From CAZJWR01 sp964549765 (GTDB lineage Bacteria; Zixibacteria; MSB-5A5; GN15; JAAZOE01), in NCBI GenBank assembly GCA_964549765.1, contig CAZJWR010000025.1, positions 1 through 47,804 of the forward strand: a stretch of 47,804 nucleotides of DNA. Direction: 5' to 3'. The notes below the pieces were generated by a model that was not told the DNA's origin, did no database searches, and worked only from the letters and a program-made list of their open reading frames with translations. Positions within the stretch are counted from its first letter, which is position 1, and the number at the start of each line of letters is the position of its first letter. Made by a program: the position numbers and the translations under genes. Shown here piece by piece: positions 35,243 through 41,547 of the stretch.

Positions 35243-35758
35243 ATGGCTGACTACGCATTACATGTCAGAGTCGCGCGATTTTTTATTTCAGCGTCGCTGA
35301 TACTGACAGCCCCGGCAACGACTATTCAGGCGAAAAACACCGCCGATTCCATCAGCGCCATCCAAACCATTTTGCCCGATTCGACCTCATTGGACGGAAA
35401 AGTCGTTTATGTCGATTTCTGGGCGTCATGGTGCGTTCCCTGCCGTCATTCGTTTCCGTGGATGCAGGGATTATATGAAAAATATCATCAAAAGGGATTC
35501 GAAATCGTCGCCGTCGGCGTCGACAAGGATCATAAGGCGGCGTTGAAATTTCTTGAAGATATCAAGCCCGCCTTTTCGGTGGTCTTCGATTCCACGGGTG
35601 AGATCGCGAAGCGGTACGGGCTTGAGGCAATGCCGACGTCATTTGTATATGGCCGCGATGGTCGTCTGGTGATCCAGAACCGGGGATTTCACCAGGAAGA
35701 GGCCGATAGTCTGGACGCGATCATCGGGCAACTGCTGAACAAAGGGAAAACAAAATGA
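35243..35758 (+). CDS. TlpA/ResA-like periplasmic thioredoxin
   Basis: 171 residues. A signal segment (FFISASLILTAPATTIQA) is followed by a thioredoxin fold with active site WASWCVPCRHSFP (WCVPC), VAVGVDKDHKAALKFL and cis-Pro AMPTSFVYG, typical of TlpA/ResA disulfide reductases. These keep cysteines reduced in the periplasm, for example before haem or metal insertion. Its gene overlaps the next by 4 bp (ATGA), and the next product ends in a Cys-Gly-Cys motif, an obvious candidate substrate. AAAGG lies about 12 nt before the ATG at 35243, a rather long spacing. Confidence 0.9.
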   Translation: MADYALHVRVARFFISASLILTAPATTIQAKNTADSISAIQTILPDSTSLDGKVVYVDFWASWCVPCRHSFPWMQGLYEKYHQKGFEIVAVGVDKDHKAALKFLEDIKPAFSVVFDSTGEIAKRYGLEAMPTSFVYGRDGRLVIQNRGFHQEEADSLDAIIGQLLNKGKTK

Positions 35759-35988
35759 AACGGCTGGTATTTTTTCTGAGTATGATGGTGGCGCTCCTGA
35801 CGCTACTGTTCCTGTCCGGTTGCAGTTCGGTCGGGGTTCAGGTCTGGGAACGGGATGTCCTTTCCAAGCCCGAAATGCAGATGGACCGCCCGGCCCTGGA
35901 TCGGGCCATCGATGATCATATCTATTTCAGCAAAGAGGCGTCGAGCGGCGGACGTGGCTTCGGCGGAGGCGGTTGCGGATGCAATTGA
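35755..35988 (+). CDS. Small lipoprotein, DUF4266-like, with C-terminal GGGGCGCN
   Basis: 77 residues. Lipobox LSGC puts the lipidated cysteine at 23, leaving a mature chain of 55 residues. It contains VQVWERDVLSKPEMQMD, then DDHIYFSKEAS, and ends in a glycine-rich tail GGRGFGGGGCGCN. The VWERD..L..P.M and GGGCGCN elements are what I recall for DUF4266; function unknown. The CGC pair could bind a metal or cofactor or form a disulfide handled by the adjacent TlpA-like protein. It overlaps the gene before by 4 bp and the gene after by 10 bp, and its glycine codons contain GGAGG, which serves as ribosome binding site for the next gene. Confidence 0.85.
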   Translation: MKRLVFFLSMMVALLTLLFLSGCSSVGVQVWERDVLSKPEMQMDRPALDRAIDDHIYFSKEASSGGRGFGGGGCGCN

Positions 35989-37292
35989 GCGGAAAAGCAT
36001 CGATCCGCGGCGCGCTTGCCGCCATCACCGCCACCCTGCTCGGCAGCGGCGCAGTTCACGCCGAGGGCGATAATCGGGTAGAGTCATCCATCCTCCTGTA
36101 CTCGGAAGTGAATCGCGTTCAGGCGGCTGAGGGAATATTCAGCCTAACCCGCGCCCTGAAAGGTGCCCGCCTTTTCAACGCCCGAATAACGCTCGACGGT
36201 CTTACCGGGGCATCCCCGAATGGGGCGACCATATCCAGCCATGTCCAGACATTTACGCGGGCATCGGGAAGCGGCTCATATTCCGTCAAGCCGGGTGAGA
36301 TTCCGCTCGATAACACATTCAAAGATACTCGATACAGTCTCGACGGCAGTTTGACGCAGCCGCTCGACCGGCTGACCTCGGCCGTTTTCGGCGCGCATCT
36401 TTCGACCGAACACGACTACACGTCATTGGGCACCAACATTGGTTTGACTCGTGATTTCAATCGTAAGAACACGACCGTGTCGGGATCGGCGGCCTTTTCG
36501 CATGATCTTGTCCGTCCGCTCGGCGGCGCGCCTACGCCGTTGACTCCCCTTGCAGCAGCGACCAATGACGACGGCGGCGGCGAAAGAGAAGGTGTAGACG
36601 GCGAGGAAGGTCGCGGTTCCGGCCCCGGAATGGGGAAAAACGTTTTCGACGCCGTCCTCGGCTTAACGCAGGTGCTGGACCGCAAGACCATCGTGCGGGT
36701 TGATTATTCATTCGATCACACCTCGGGTTATCTCAATGATCCATACAAATTGTTGAGCGTTGTTCAGGGACCGTCGGCATCTGATCCGGGCGAGCCGGTG
36801 GCGTATTTGTATGAGTCCCGTCCCGGCAGCCGTGCGAAACAGGCTCTTTATGCCGAGATACGCCGCTATATCGGCGGACATACCGTCGATGTTTCCTATC
36901 GGTATTTCTGGGACGACTGGGGAATCAAATCGCAAACGGTCGATCTGCACTACCGGCTGCCATTGACCGCCGGGCATGCTCTGGAACCGCATTTCCGCTG
37001 GTACCGTCAGACGGGCGCGGATTTCTATCGGACGTTTCTGGTCGATGGCTCTTCCCTGCCGGCGCATGCATCTGCCGACTATCGGCTGGCACCGTTTCAT
37101 GCCATAACCGTCGGATTGCAATATTTCTTTCCCATACAGCAGGGGATGTATCTCAGCCTGGGGGTCGAGTACTATCGGCAGGCGGGAGACATCAGCCCAC
37201 CGCCGTCGTCGTTCGGGGTACTGAGCCGGCACAACCTGTTTCCCGATATGGACGCGGCGATGGTTCGTCTGGGATTCAGCCATGATTTCTGA
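35979..37292 (+). CDS. Outer-membrane beta-barrel protein, DUF3570-like
   Basis: 437 residues. A signal peptide (IRGALAAITATLLGSGAVHA) is followed by alternating strands typical of a porin-like barrel and a C-terminal aromatic strand ending GFSHDF, the outer-membrane insertion signal. The N-terminal region has LDGLTGASPNGATISS (72-87), in which DGLTGAS resembles the ApbE flavinylation motif (D-G-x-[ST]-G-A-[ST]). A low-complexity acidic loop (GGGEREGVDGEEGRGSG) lies near residue 205. I recognise it as DUF3570, commonly found with DUF4266, a thioredoxin and ApbE. I start at ATG 35979, with GGAGGC upstream inside the preceding gene. It overlaps apbE by 11 bp. Function unknown; a flavin-carrying barrel is my hypothesis. 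Confidence 0.85.
   Translation: MQLSGKASIRGALAAITATLLGSGAVHAEGDNRVESSILLYSEVNRVQAAEGIFSLTRALKGARLFNARITLDGLTGASPNGATISSHVQTFTRASGSGSYSVKPGEIPLDNTFKDTRYSLDGSLTQPLDRLTSAVFGAHLSTEHDYTSLGTNIGLTRDFNRKNTTVSGSAAFSHDLVRPLGGAPTPLTPLAAATNDDGGGEREGVDGEEGRGSGPGMGKNVFDAVLGLTQVLDRKTIVRVDYSFDHTSGYLNDPYKLLSVVQGPSASDPGEPVAYLYESRPGSRAKQALYAEIRRYIGGHTVDVSYRYFWDDWGIKSQTVDLHYRLPLTAGHALEPHFRWYRQTGADFYRTFLVDGSSLPAHASADYRLAPFHAITVGLQYFFPIQQGMYLSLGVEYYRQAGDISPPPSSFGVLSRHNLFPDMDAAMVRLGFSHDF
36195..36230 (+). other. Candidate flavinylation motif codons in the DUF3570 gene
   Basis: These codons encode DGLTGASPNGAT (residues 73-84). Known ApbE targets carry D-G-x-[ST]-G-A-[ST], with FMN attached to the last Thr or Ser; here that would be Ser79, or Thr84 in the second GAT. 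Confidence 0.4.
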
Positions 37293-38184
37293 AACCGGGC
37301 TCGAATATGACGTGCGCCGGAATGAATCGCACTGGATCATCACCTTCAGCGCGATGGCGAGCCCGTGCGAAATTTCTGTGCGATGCGAAGACCGGAGCGA
37401 AGCCAAGCATTTGGCTTCGCTCTCGTTTTCGGAGACGCGCCGCATCGAACACAAATTCAGCCGGTATCGCGACGATAATATTATCCATGCCATCAATAGC
37501 AGCAACGGTGAGCCGGTTGGGGCCGATGAGGAATTGACGCGTCTGCTGAATTATGCCGAAGAGTGTTATCATCTCAGCGAGGGATTGTTCGATATCACAT
37601 CCGGGGTGCTGCGCCGGGCGTGGAAGTTTGACGGTTCCGCATTCACGCCGGATACAGCATTGATCGAATCCATTCTCAGCCTGGTCGGATGGGACAAGAT
37701 TCACTGGGACGGTCGCCGCCTTCGCATGCAGCCCGGCATGGAAATCGATTTTGGGGGCATCGGCAAGGAATACGCCGTCGACGTCGTGGCCGAGATGTTG
37801 TTTCGAGAGTCCGGAGCATCGTTGATGGTCAATTTCGGCGGCGATATCCGAGGCATCGCTTCCGGCGACAGGCCGACGCCGTGGATGGTGGGGATCGAAG
37901 ATCCCGGGCGCGAGGACAGCGCCGTCGGTCAGATCAATCTTACCAACGGCGGCGTCGCCACCAGCGGCGATGCGCGTCGCTTTTGCATCGTGGACAGTGT
38001 CAGGATGGGGCATATTCTCAATCCACGCACCGGGTGGCCGGTGGCGGGCGCGCCGCGAAGCGTGACGGTGCTCGGCGACACCTGTGTGGAGGCCGGTTTT
38101 CTGGCGACGCTGGCGATGCTGCACGGAGCCGACGCCGAGAAATTCCTGCAGGAGCAGGCCGCACCGCATCATTGTATCAGATAA
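37282..38184 (+). CDS. apbE: ApbE-family FAD:protein FMN transferase
   Basis: 300 residues. Family motifs in order: FSAMASPCEISV (22-33), LFDITSGVLRRAW (102-114), DFGGIGKEYAVD (156-167), NFGGDIRGIA (184-193), NGGVATSGD (222-230) and GHILNPRTGWPV (243-254). ApbE hydrolyses FAD and attaches FMN to Ser or Thr of target proteins. Two oddities: there is no signal peptide or lipobox, whereas most ApbE proteins are periplasmic lipoproteins; and the ADALAT-type segment with a metal-binding Asp reads EAGFLAT (270-276), with Gly272 at the Asp position. It starts 11 bp inside the end of the DUF3570 gene, so the barrel is the natural candidate target. Confidence 0.9.
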   Translation: MISETGLEYDVRRNESHWIITFSAMASPCEISVRCEDRSEAKHLASLSFSETRRIEHKFSRYRDDNIIHAINSSNGEPVGADEELTRLLNYAEECYHLSEGLFDITSGVLRRAWKFDGSAFTPDTALIESILSLVGWDKIHWDGRRLRMQPGMEIDFGGIGKEYAVDVVAEMLFRESGASLMVNFGGDIRGIASGDRPTPWMVGIEDPGREDSAVGQINLTNGGVATSGDARRFCIVDSVRMGHILNPRTGWPVAGAPRSVTVLGDTCVEAGFLATLAMLHGADAEKFLQEQAAPHHCIR

Positions 38185-38225
38185 ATATCCTCCATGAGTA
38201 TGCACGGCGCATAGTTCGCCGCCGA

Positions 38226-38266
38226 ATGGACGCGATGTATTCCTGCAGCTAAAGCTGCAGGCCACC
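38226..38266 (+). repeat. GGCCACC-family hairpin repeat (copy 2)
   Basis: A 41-bp unit matching 39917-39957 at 37 of 41 positions. Palindrome CCTGCAGCT / AGCTGCAGG (38242-38250 and 38253-38261) runs directly into CCACC. It lies between the convergent apbE and nitrilase genes. Confidence 0.7.
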
Positions 38267-38284
38267 TACGTAAATAGCGAATGA

Positions 38285-39217
38285 TCAATCCGTCGTTTCG
38301 CTCTTCACCGCATACTGAAAAACGTCGGGGCGGGAATAGTGACCGGCCACGTCGTAAAGCCATTTCTGAGACGGGATTTCATTCAGGTCGATATCCGCAT
38401 ACAAGATCGATTGTTCCGCTTCGAGCGGCCCGGCCAGAATTTTGCCATTCGGGCCGACAATGCAGCTTTGACCCTTATTGATCCATTCACGCCCTGCCGG
38501 ATAATGCTTCTTGAATTCATAGCGGTCAGGGATATCGTCCGCCCTCAGGCATGGGGCGCAGCTTATGACAAACATGCCGCCTTCGCGGGCGATATGCCGC
38601 ATGGCGATATGCCATGCCTCCGATGAATCCCACGTCGGCGCGACATAGACTTGAACGCCTTTTACATACATGGCGGTTCTCGCAAGCGGCATGAAATTTT
38701 CCCAGCAGATCAGTCCCCCCAGCTTTCCGATATCGGTGTCGATTGACACCAGCGTATCGCCGCCGCCCTGCGACCACATTAGTCGTTCGCCGCCTGTGGG
38801 TATCAGTTTCCGGTGCTTGCCGAGGACCCGGCCATCCGGTCCGATATACAGCAGCGTATTAAAAAGGCTGGAATTGCTGGCCTCGGTGTTTCGTTCATTG
38901 ACGCCGATGGTGACGTAGACTCCGGCTTTCTTGGCCGCCTCGGCCAGACGGTCGACGGAATCATCCGGGATAGTTACAGCGTTTTCAAGCAATTCGCGGT
39001 AGAGTTCGTTGATCTGATCCTTTTTGGCCGGCGGCAGGACCCAAACCCAATCTGGATAACCCGATACGAAAGCTTCCGGGAACACGACGAGAGAAGCGCC
39101 CTCACGGGCGGCCTCGTTTATCAGATCACAGGCTTTATCGATGGTAGCCTTCTTGTTCATAAACACCGGGGCAGTCTGAACCGCCGCGGCCTTGAATGTG
39201 GTCTTGTTGCCGTTCAT
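38285..39217 (-). CDS. Nitrilase / cyanide-hydratase-family hydrolase
   Basis: 310 residues. The catalytic triad of the nitrilase superfamily is present: E48 in FPEAF, K137 in HRKLIPTGGERLMW and C171 in LICWENFMPLART. The GxxCWEN(F/Y)MP context and the HRKL.PT.ER..W block point to branch 1 true nitrilases (nitrile to carboxylate and ammonia) rather than amidases. Substrate preference, aliphatic or arylacetonitrile, cannot be decided. AAAAGG upstream of the ATG at 39217 supports the start. Stands alone, flanked on both sides by hairpin repeats, which would fit an acquired gene, though its base composition looks like its neighbours. Confidence 0.93.
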   Translation of the reverse strand: MNGNKTTFKAAAVQTAPVFMNKKATIDKACDLINEAAREGASLVVFPEAFVSGYPDWVWVLPPAKKDQINELYRELLENAVTIPDDSVDRLAEAAKKAGVYVTIGVNERNTEASNSSLFNTLLYIGPDGRVLGKHRKLIPTGGERLMWSQGGGDTLVSIDTDIGKLGGLICWENFMPLARTAMYVKGVQVYVAPTWDSSEAWHIAMRHIAREGGMFVISCAPCLRADDIPDRYEFKKHYPAGREWINKGQSCIVGPNGKILAGPLEAEQSILYADIDLNEIPSQKWLYDVAGHYSRPDVFQYAVKSETTD

Positions 39218-39620
39218 GGTATTTCCTTTTCATAGAGATGTGGTCGCATGTTAAACGACCGTAATCGGTGAGGAGATGGCGATTCTTTGAGGGTGGCGAA
39301 ACCGGAATCACAGTTATCCACACTCGGTCCGATGAAAATTCCAGGCACTATGAACGGGGACAACGGCTTACAGCGAAATGGGTTCGTTTTGTCATTTTTG
39401 CAATTCCCAAAATCCCCTTATGTGTCGCAACGAGTTATCGATATCGTCCGCATTGCGGCTGGTGATTACATTTTTTGCCATTCGTATAGATGCTCCTGCT
39501 TTCGACCAACCCCTTCTATATATAGGCCCCGCGCCACAAACTGCATCTATTCGCTACTAAAAAGGGATCGATGGTGCAGCAAGTTGCTCAATGAGAGCCT
39601 TTTGATATCGGGACTCATTT

Positions 39621-39645
39621 CCCACAGCAAAGCTGTTGGCCACCC
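39621..39645 (+). repeat. GGCCACC-family hairpin repeat (copy 3)
   Basis: CCCACAGC (39621-39628) and GCTGTTGG (39632-39639) pair with one mismatch around AAA, followed at once by CCACCC. The stem differs from copies 1 and 2; the tail does not. Confidence 0.55.
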
Positions 39646-39673
39646 GGCAAATTTCCCATGTGATAGCGGTGCC

Positions 39674-39694
39674 GTATCCCTGCAGCTGAAGGGC
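39674..39694 (+). repeat. Truncated GGCCACC-family repeat
   Basis: GTATCCCTGCAGCTGAAG matches the left half of copy 4 with one mismatch, then diverges; the right arm and the CCACC tail are absent. Confidence 0.4.
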
Positions 39695-39782
39695 GTGTCG
39701 AAAAACCCTGTTTCCATCAGGCCAGTCGTGTGATTCTGTCATGTGTTAGAATAAGGCACCCATATTTTATTGATCAACATGG

Positions 39783-39802
39783 ATTCCCGCCTGCGCGGGA
39801 AT
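39783..39802. repeat. dRS3-like palindrome
   Basis: A 20-bp palindrome, ATTCCC, eight bases (GCCTGCGC), GGGAAT. The same ATTCCC-N8-GGGAAT layout is the neisserial dRS3 element and also occurs as a REP in many other bacteria. Confidence 0.6.
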
Positions 39803-39916
39803 GACATTTAGTCTGTTCTGTTGCTATATATAAAGCCTGCCGGGTTTTTTCTACGCTCCCTCAGGCTGCCGGCCGCCCATTGACAATATTGCTGTTGTCA
39901 GTGAATTCTCTACCTG

Positions 39917-39957
39917 ATGGACGCGCTGTATTCCTGCAGCTGAAGCCGCGGGCCACC
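39917..39957 (+). repeat. GGCCACC-family hairpin repeat (copy 4)
   Basis: A 41-bp unit differing from 38226-38266 at four positions. Three differences fall in the palindrome (loop and right arm), leaving a wobble and a mismatch in the stem; the CCACC tail is intact. Confidence 0.68.
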
Positions 39958-40030
39958 CGTTCTGTCTCTTTCTGTGCGCACGAACCGGTTTCAATCAGCG
40001 GTGGCCAAGGACAAATCGACCATTTGCCGG

Positions 40031-40062
40031 GGGTAGCGTAAATTCTTTTGTGTAAATTTTAG
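40031..40062 (+). repeat. 32-bp repeat, insertion-sequence-end-like (copy A)
   Basis: Matches 47751-47782 in the same orientation at 29 of 32 positions. The unit contains the tandem core GTAAATT, seven bases, GTAAATT. It resembles terminal repeats of IS256-type elements, by impression only. No transposase is adjacent. Confidence 0.5.
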
Positions 40063-40083
40063 TGTCTCGAGTAAAAATATCGG

Positions 40084-40112
40084 TTGACATAGATTCCATT
40101 GTTTATTATCTT
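40084..40112 (+). promoter_or_regulatory. Promoter for the secreted-protein pair at 40315
   Basis: TTGACA (40084-40089), 17-bp spacer, TATCTT (40107-40112), giving a leader of about 195 nt. It lies 21 bp downstream of the 32-bp repeat, so a mobile-element remnant may have supplied or altered the promoter. Confidence 0.5.
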
Positions 40113-40314
40113 TATATTGAATTTATCGACGGGGGAAATCTCAAGTCCCTACAACTCAGCGCGACAGCATTCATTTGGCGGCGATCCATCGGCCGGGACG
40201 AATCTTTGAAAATTGATTGATAGATTCTGGGGCTTAGGGCACCGGAATATTATAAAGAACAGTAATCGACTCAATGCAGGGGGTCTATGTTTATATCCGG
40301 CAAAGGAGTCTATA

Positions 40315-41496
40315 ATGAAATCTACCGTGTATTTTCTATTAAGCGTGCTTCTGTGGGCGGCGCCGGCCTTCGGGAATATTACGCTGTTCGAGGCTCGATT
40401 TGACTACGATATCGACAATCCTGTCAGGATTACGGGGGCCGACCTCGACAATGACGGAGACCACGATCTGATCGTTACCGTTTCCGGATCGGGTGGTATC
40501 AGGATCATGTTGAATAACGGTGACGGCTTGTATGCCTCTCCGGTCCTGTATTCCTCCGGCTATACCACGAGCAATATTATCCCGGGGGATTATGATGGGG
40601 ATAATGATATCGATCTGGTGCTTCTAAGCGCGCAGGATACCAGCCGGGTTTTGTTCAATGACGGCGCCGGAAATTTCTCCCTTGTCGTCGGCGCCGGCCT
40701 GCCGCGAGAAATGTCGGATGGGTTTGCCGCCGACCTTGACGGCGACGGCGATAATGACCTGGTTTTAGAATCCGCCTGGCCTGTTATCTTCATCTATCAG
40801 AATAACGGCGCCGGCGAATTTGTCTACCTGGACTATTATGATGTAGGCGCCTCTGCTCAGGATATATTCGGCGGGGATGTCGACGGCGACGGCGATATCG
40901 ACCTTGTGGCCGGGAACATGATATTTATCAACACCACCAATGGAGGATCGTGCACCGGCGACTTCGATTGCGACGGGGTGCCCGATGCAACCGACAACTG
41001 CCTGCACGCCGACAATCCCAATCAGGCCGACGCCGATGGCGACGGTGTGGGCGATTTGTGCGATGTCTGTCCCGGTCATGATGATTTGGCTGAGGCTGAC
41101 GAAGATGGATTGCCTGATGATTGCGATAATTGCCCGGCAACGTACAATCCGGATCAGAATGACAGCGACGCAGATGGAGTCGGAGATGTGTGCGATCTCT
41201 GTCCCGGTTTTGACGATAATCTCGATGCCGACGGCAACGGCATACCGGACGACTGCGATGTCGTCTGCGGCGACGCCAACGGCGACCGTGACCTCAACAT
41301 CGGTGACGCAGTGCATATCATCAATTATATTTTCAAGGGCGGTTCTGCTCCCGATCCCCTGTGCTGTGGCGACGCCGGTGGCGATGAGGCGGTCAACATC
41401 GGCGACGCTGTCTATTTGATTACCTATATTTTCAAGAGCGGACCGCCCCCGGTGGTATCCTGCTGTCCACAGGCGCCGGTCAGGCGCCGGGATTGA
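40315..41496 (+). CDS. Secreted FG-GAP / thrombospondin-3 / dockerin-repeat protein
   Basis: 393 residues. A signal peptide (YFLLSVLLWAAPAFG) starts at the ATG at 40315, with AAAGGAG 7 nt upstream. Four VCBS / FG-GAP calcium loops follow (ADLDNDGDHDLIV, GDYDGDNDIDLVLL, ADLDGDGDNDLVLE, GDVDGDGDIDLVAG). Then come thrombospondin type-3 repeats (DCDGVPDATDNC, DADGDGVGDLCD, DADGNGIPDDCD), and the C-terminus has two dockerin-like repeats (GDANGDRDLNIGDAVHIINY, GDAGGDEAVNIGDAVYLITY). Nearly every segment is a calcium-binding loop, so the protein is probably a rigid calcium-loaded surface or extracellular stalk. No catalytic domain is seen. It ends 51 bp before the metalloprotease gene and is probably co-transcribed with it. 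Confidence 0.87.
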   Translation: MKSTVYFLLSVLLWAAPAFGNITLFEARFDYDIDNPVRITGADLDNDGDHDLIVTVSGSGGIRIMLNNGDGLYASPVLYSSGYTTSNIIPGDYDGDNDIDLVLLSAQDTSRVLFNDGAGNFSLVVGAGLPREMSDGFAADLDGDGDNDLVLESAWPVIFIYQNNGAGEFVYLDYYDVGASAQDIFGGDVDGDGDIDLVAGNMIFINTTNGGSCTGDFDCDGVPDATDNCLHADNPNQADADGDGVGDLCDVCPGHDDLAEADEDGLPDDCDNCPATYNPDQNDSDADGVGDVCDLCPGFDDNLDADGNGIPDDCDVVCGDANGDRDLNIGDAVHIINYIFKGGSAPDPLCCGDAGGDEAVNIGDAVYLITYIFKSGPPPVVSCCPQAPVRRRD

Positions 41497-41547
41497 TATA
41501 GATTCCACGAACGCCGGAGGGGAATTACAGGTGAGGAGGATAATACG

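Larger units (their letters stand above)
39218..40314. other. 1.1-kb gene-free tract packed with palindromic repeats
   Basis: No credible coding frame; the short frames are broken and lack ribosome binding sites. In order it holds GGTCG / CGACC arms just upstream of the nitrilase gene, a GGCCACC-type hairpin (39621-39645), a fragment of the same family (39674-39694), an ATTCCC..GGGAAT palindrome (39783-39802), a second full 41-bp unit (39917-39957), the 32-bp insertion-sequence-end-like repeat (40031-40062) and a promoter (40084-40112). Confidence 0.65.

Noticed and set aside
38285..39217. Cyanide dihydratase or amidase as a firm call for the nitrilase
   Set aside because: The catalytic triad fixes the superfamily and branch 1 seems likely, but the substrate-determining regions cannot be judged by eye.
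39287..39733. A 148-residue plus-strand frame in the repeat-rich tract
   Set aside because: It crosses hairpin repeats, has no ribosome binding site and no recognisable protein features.
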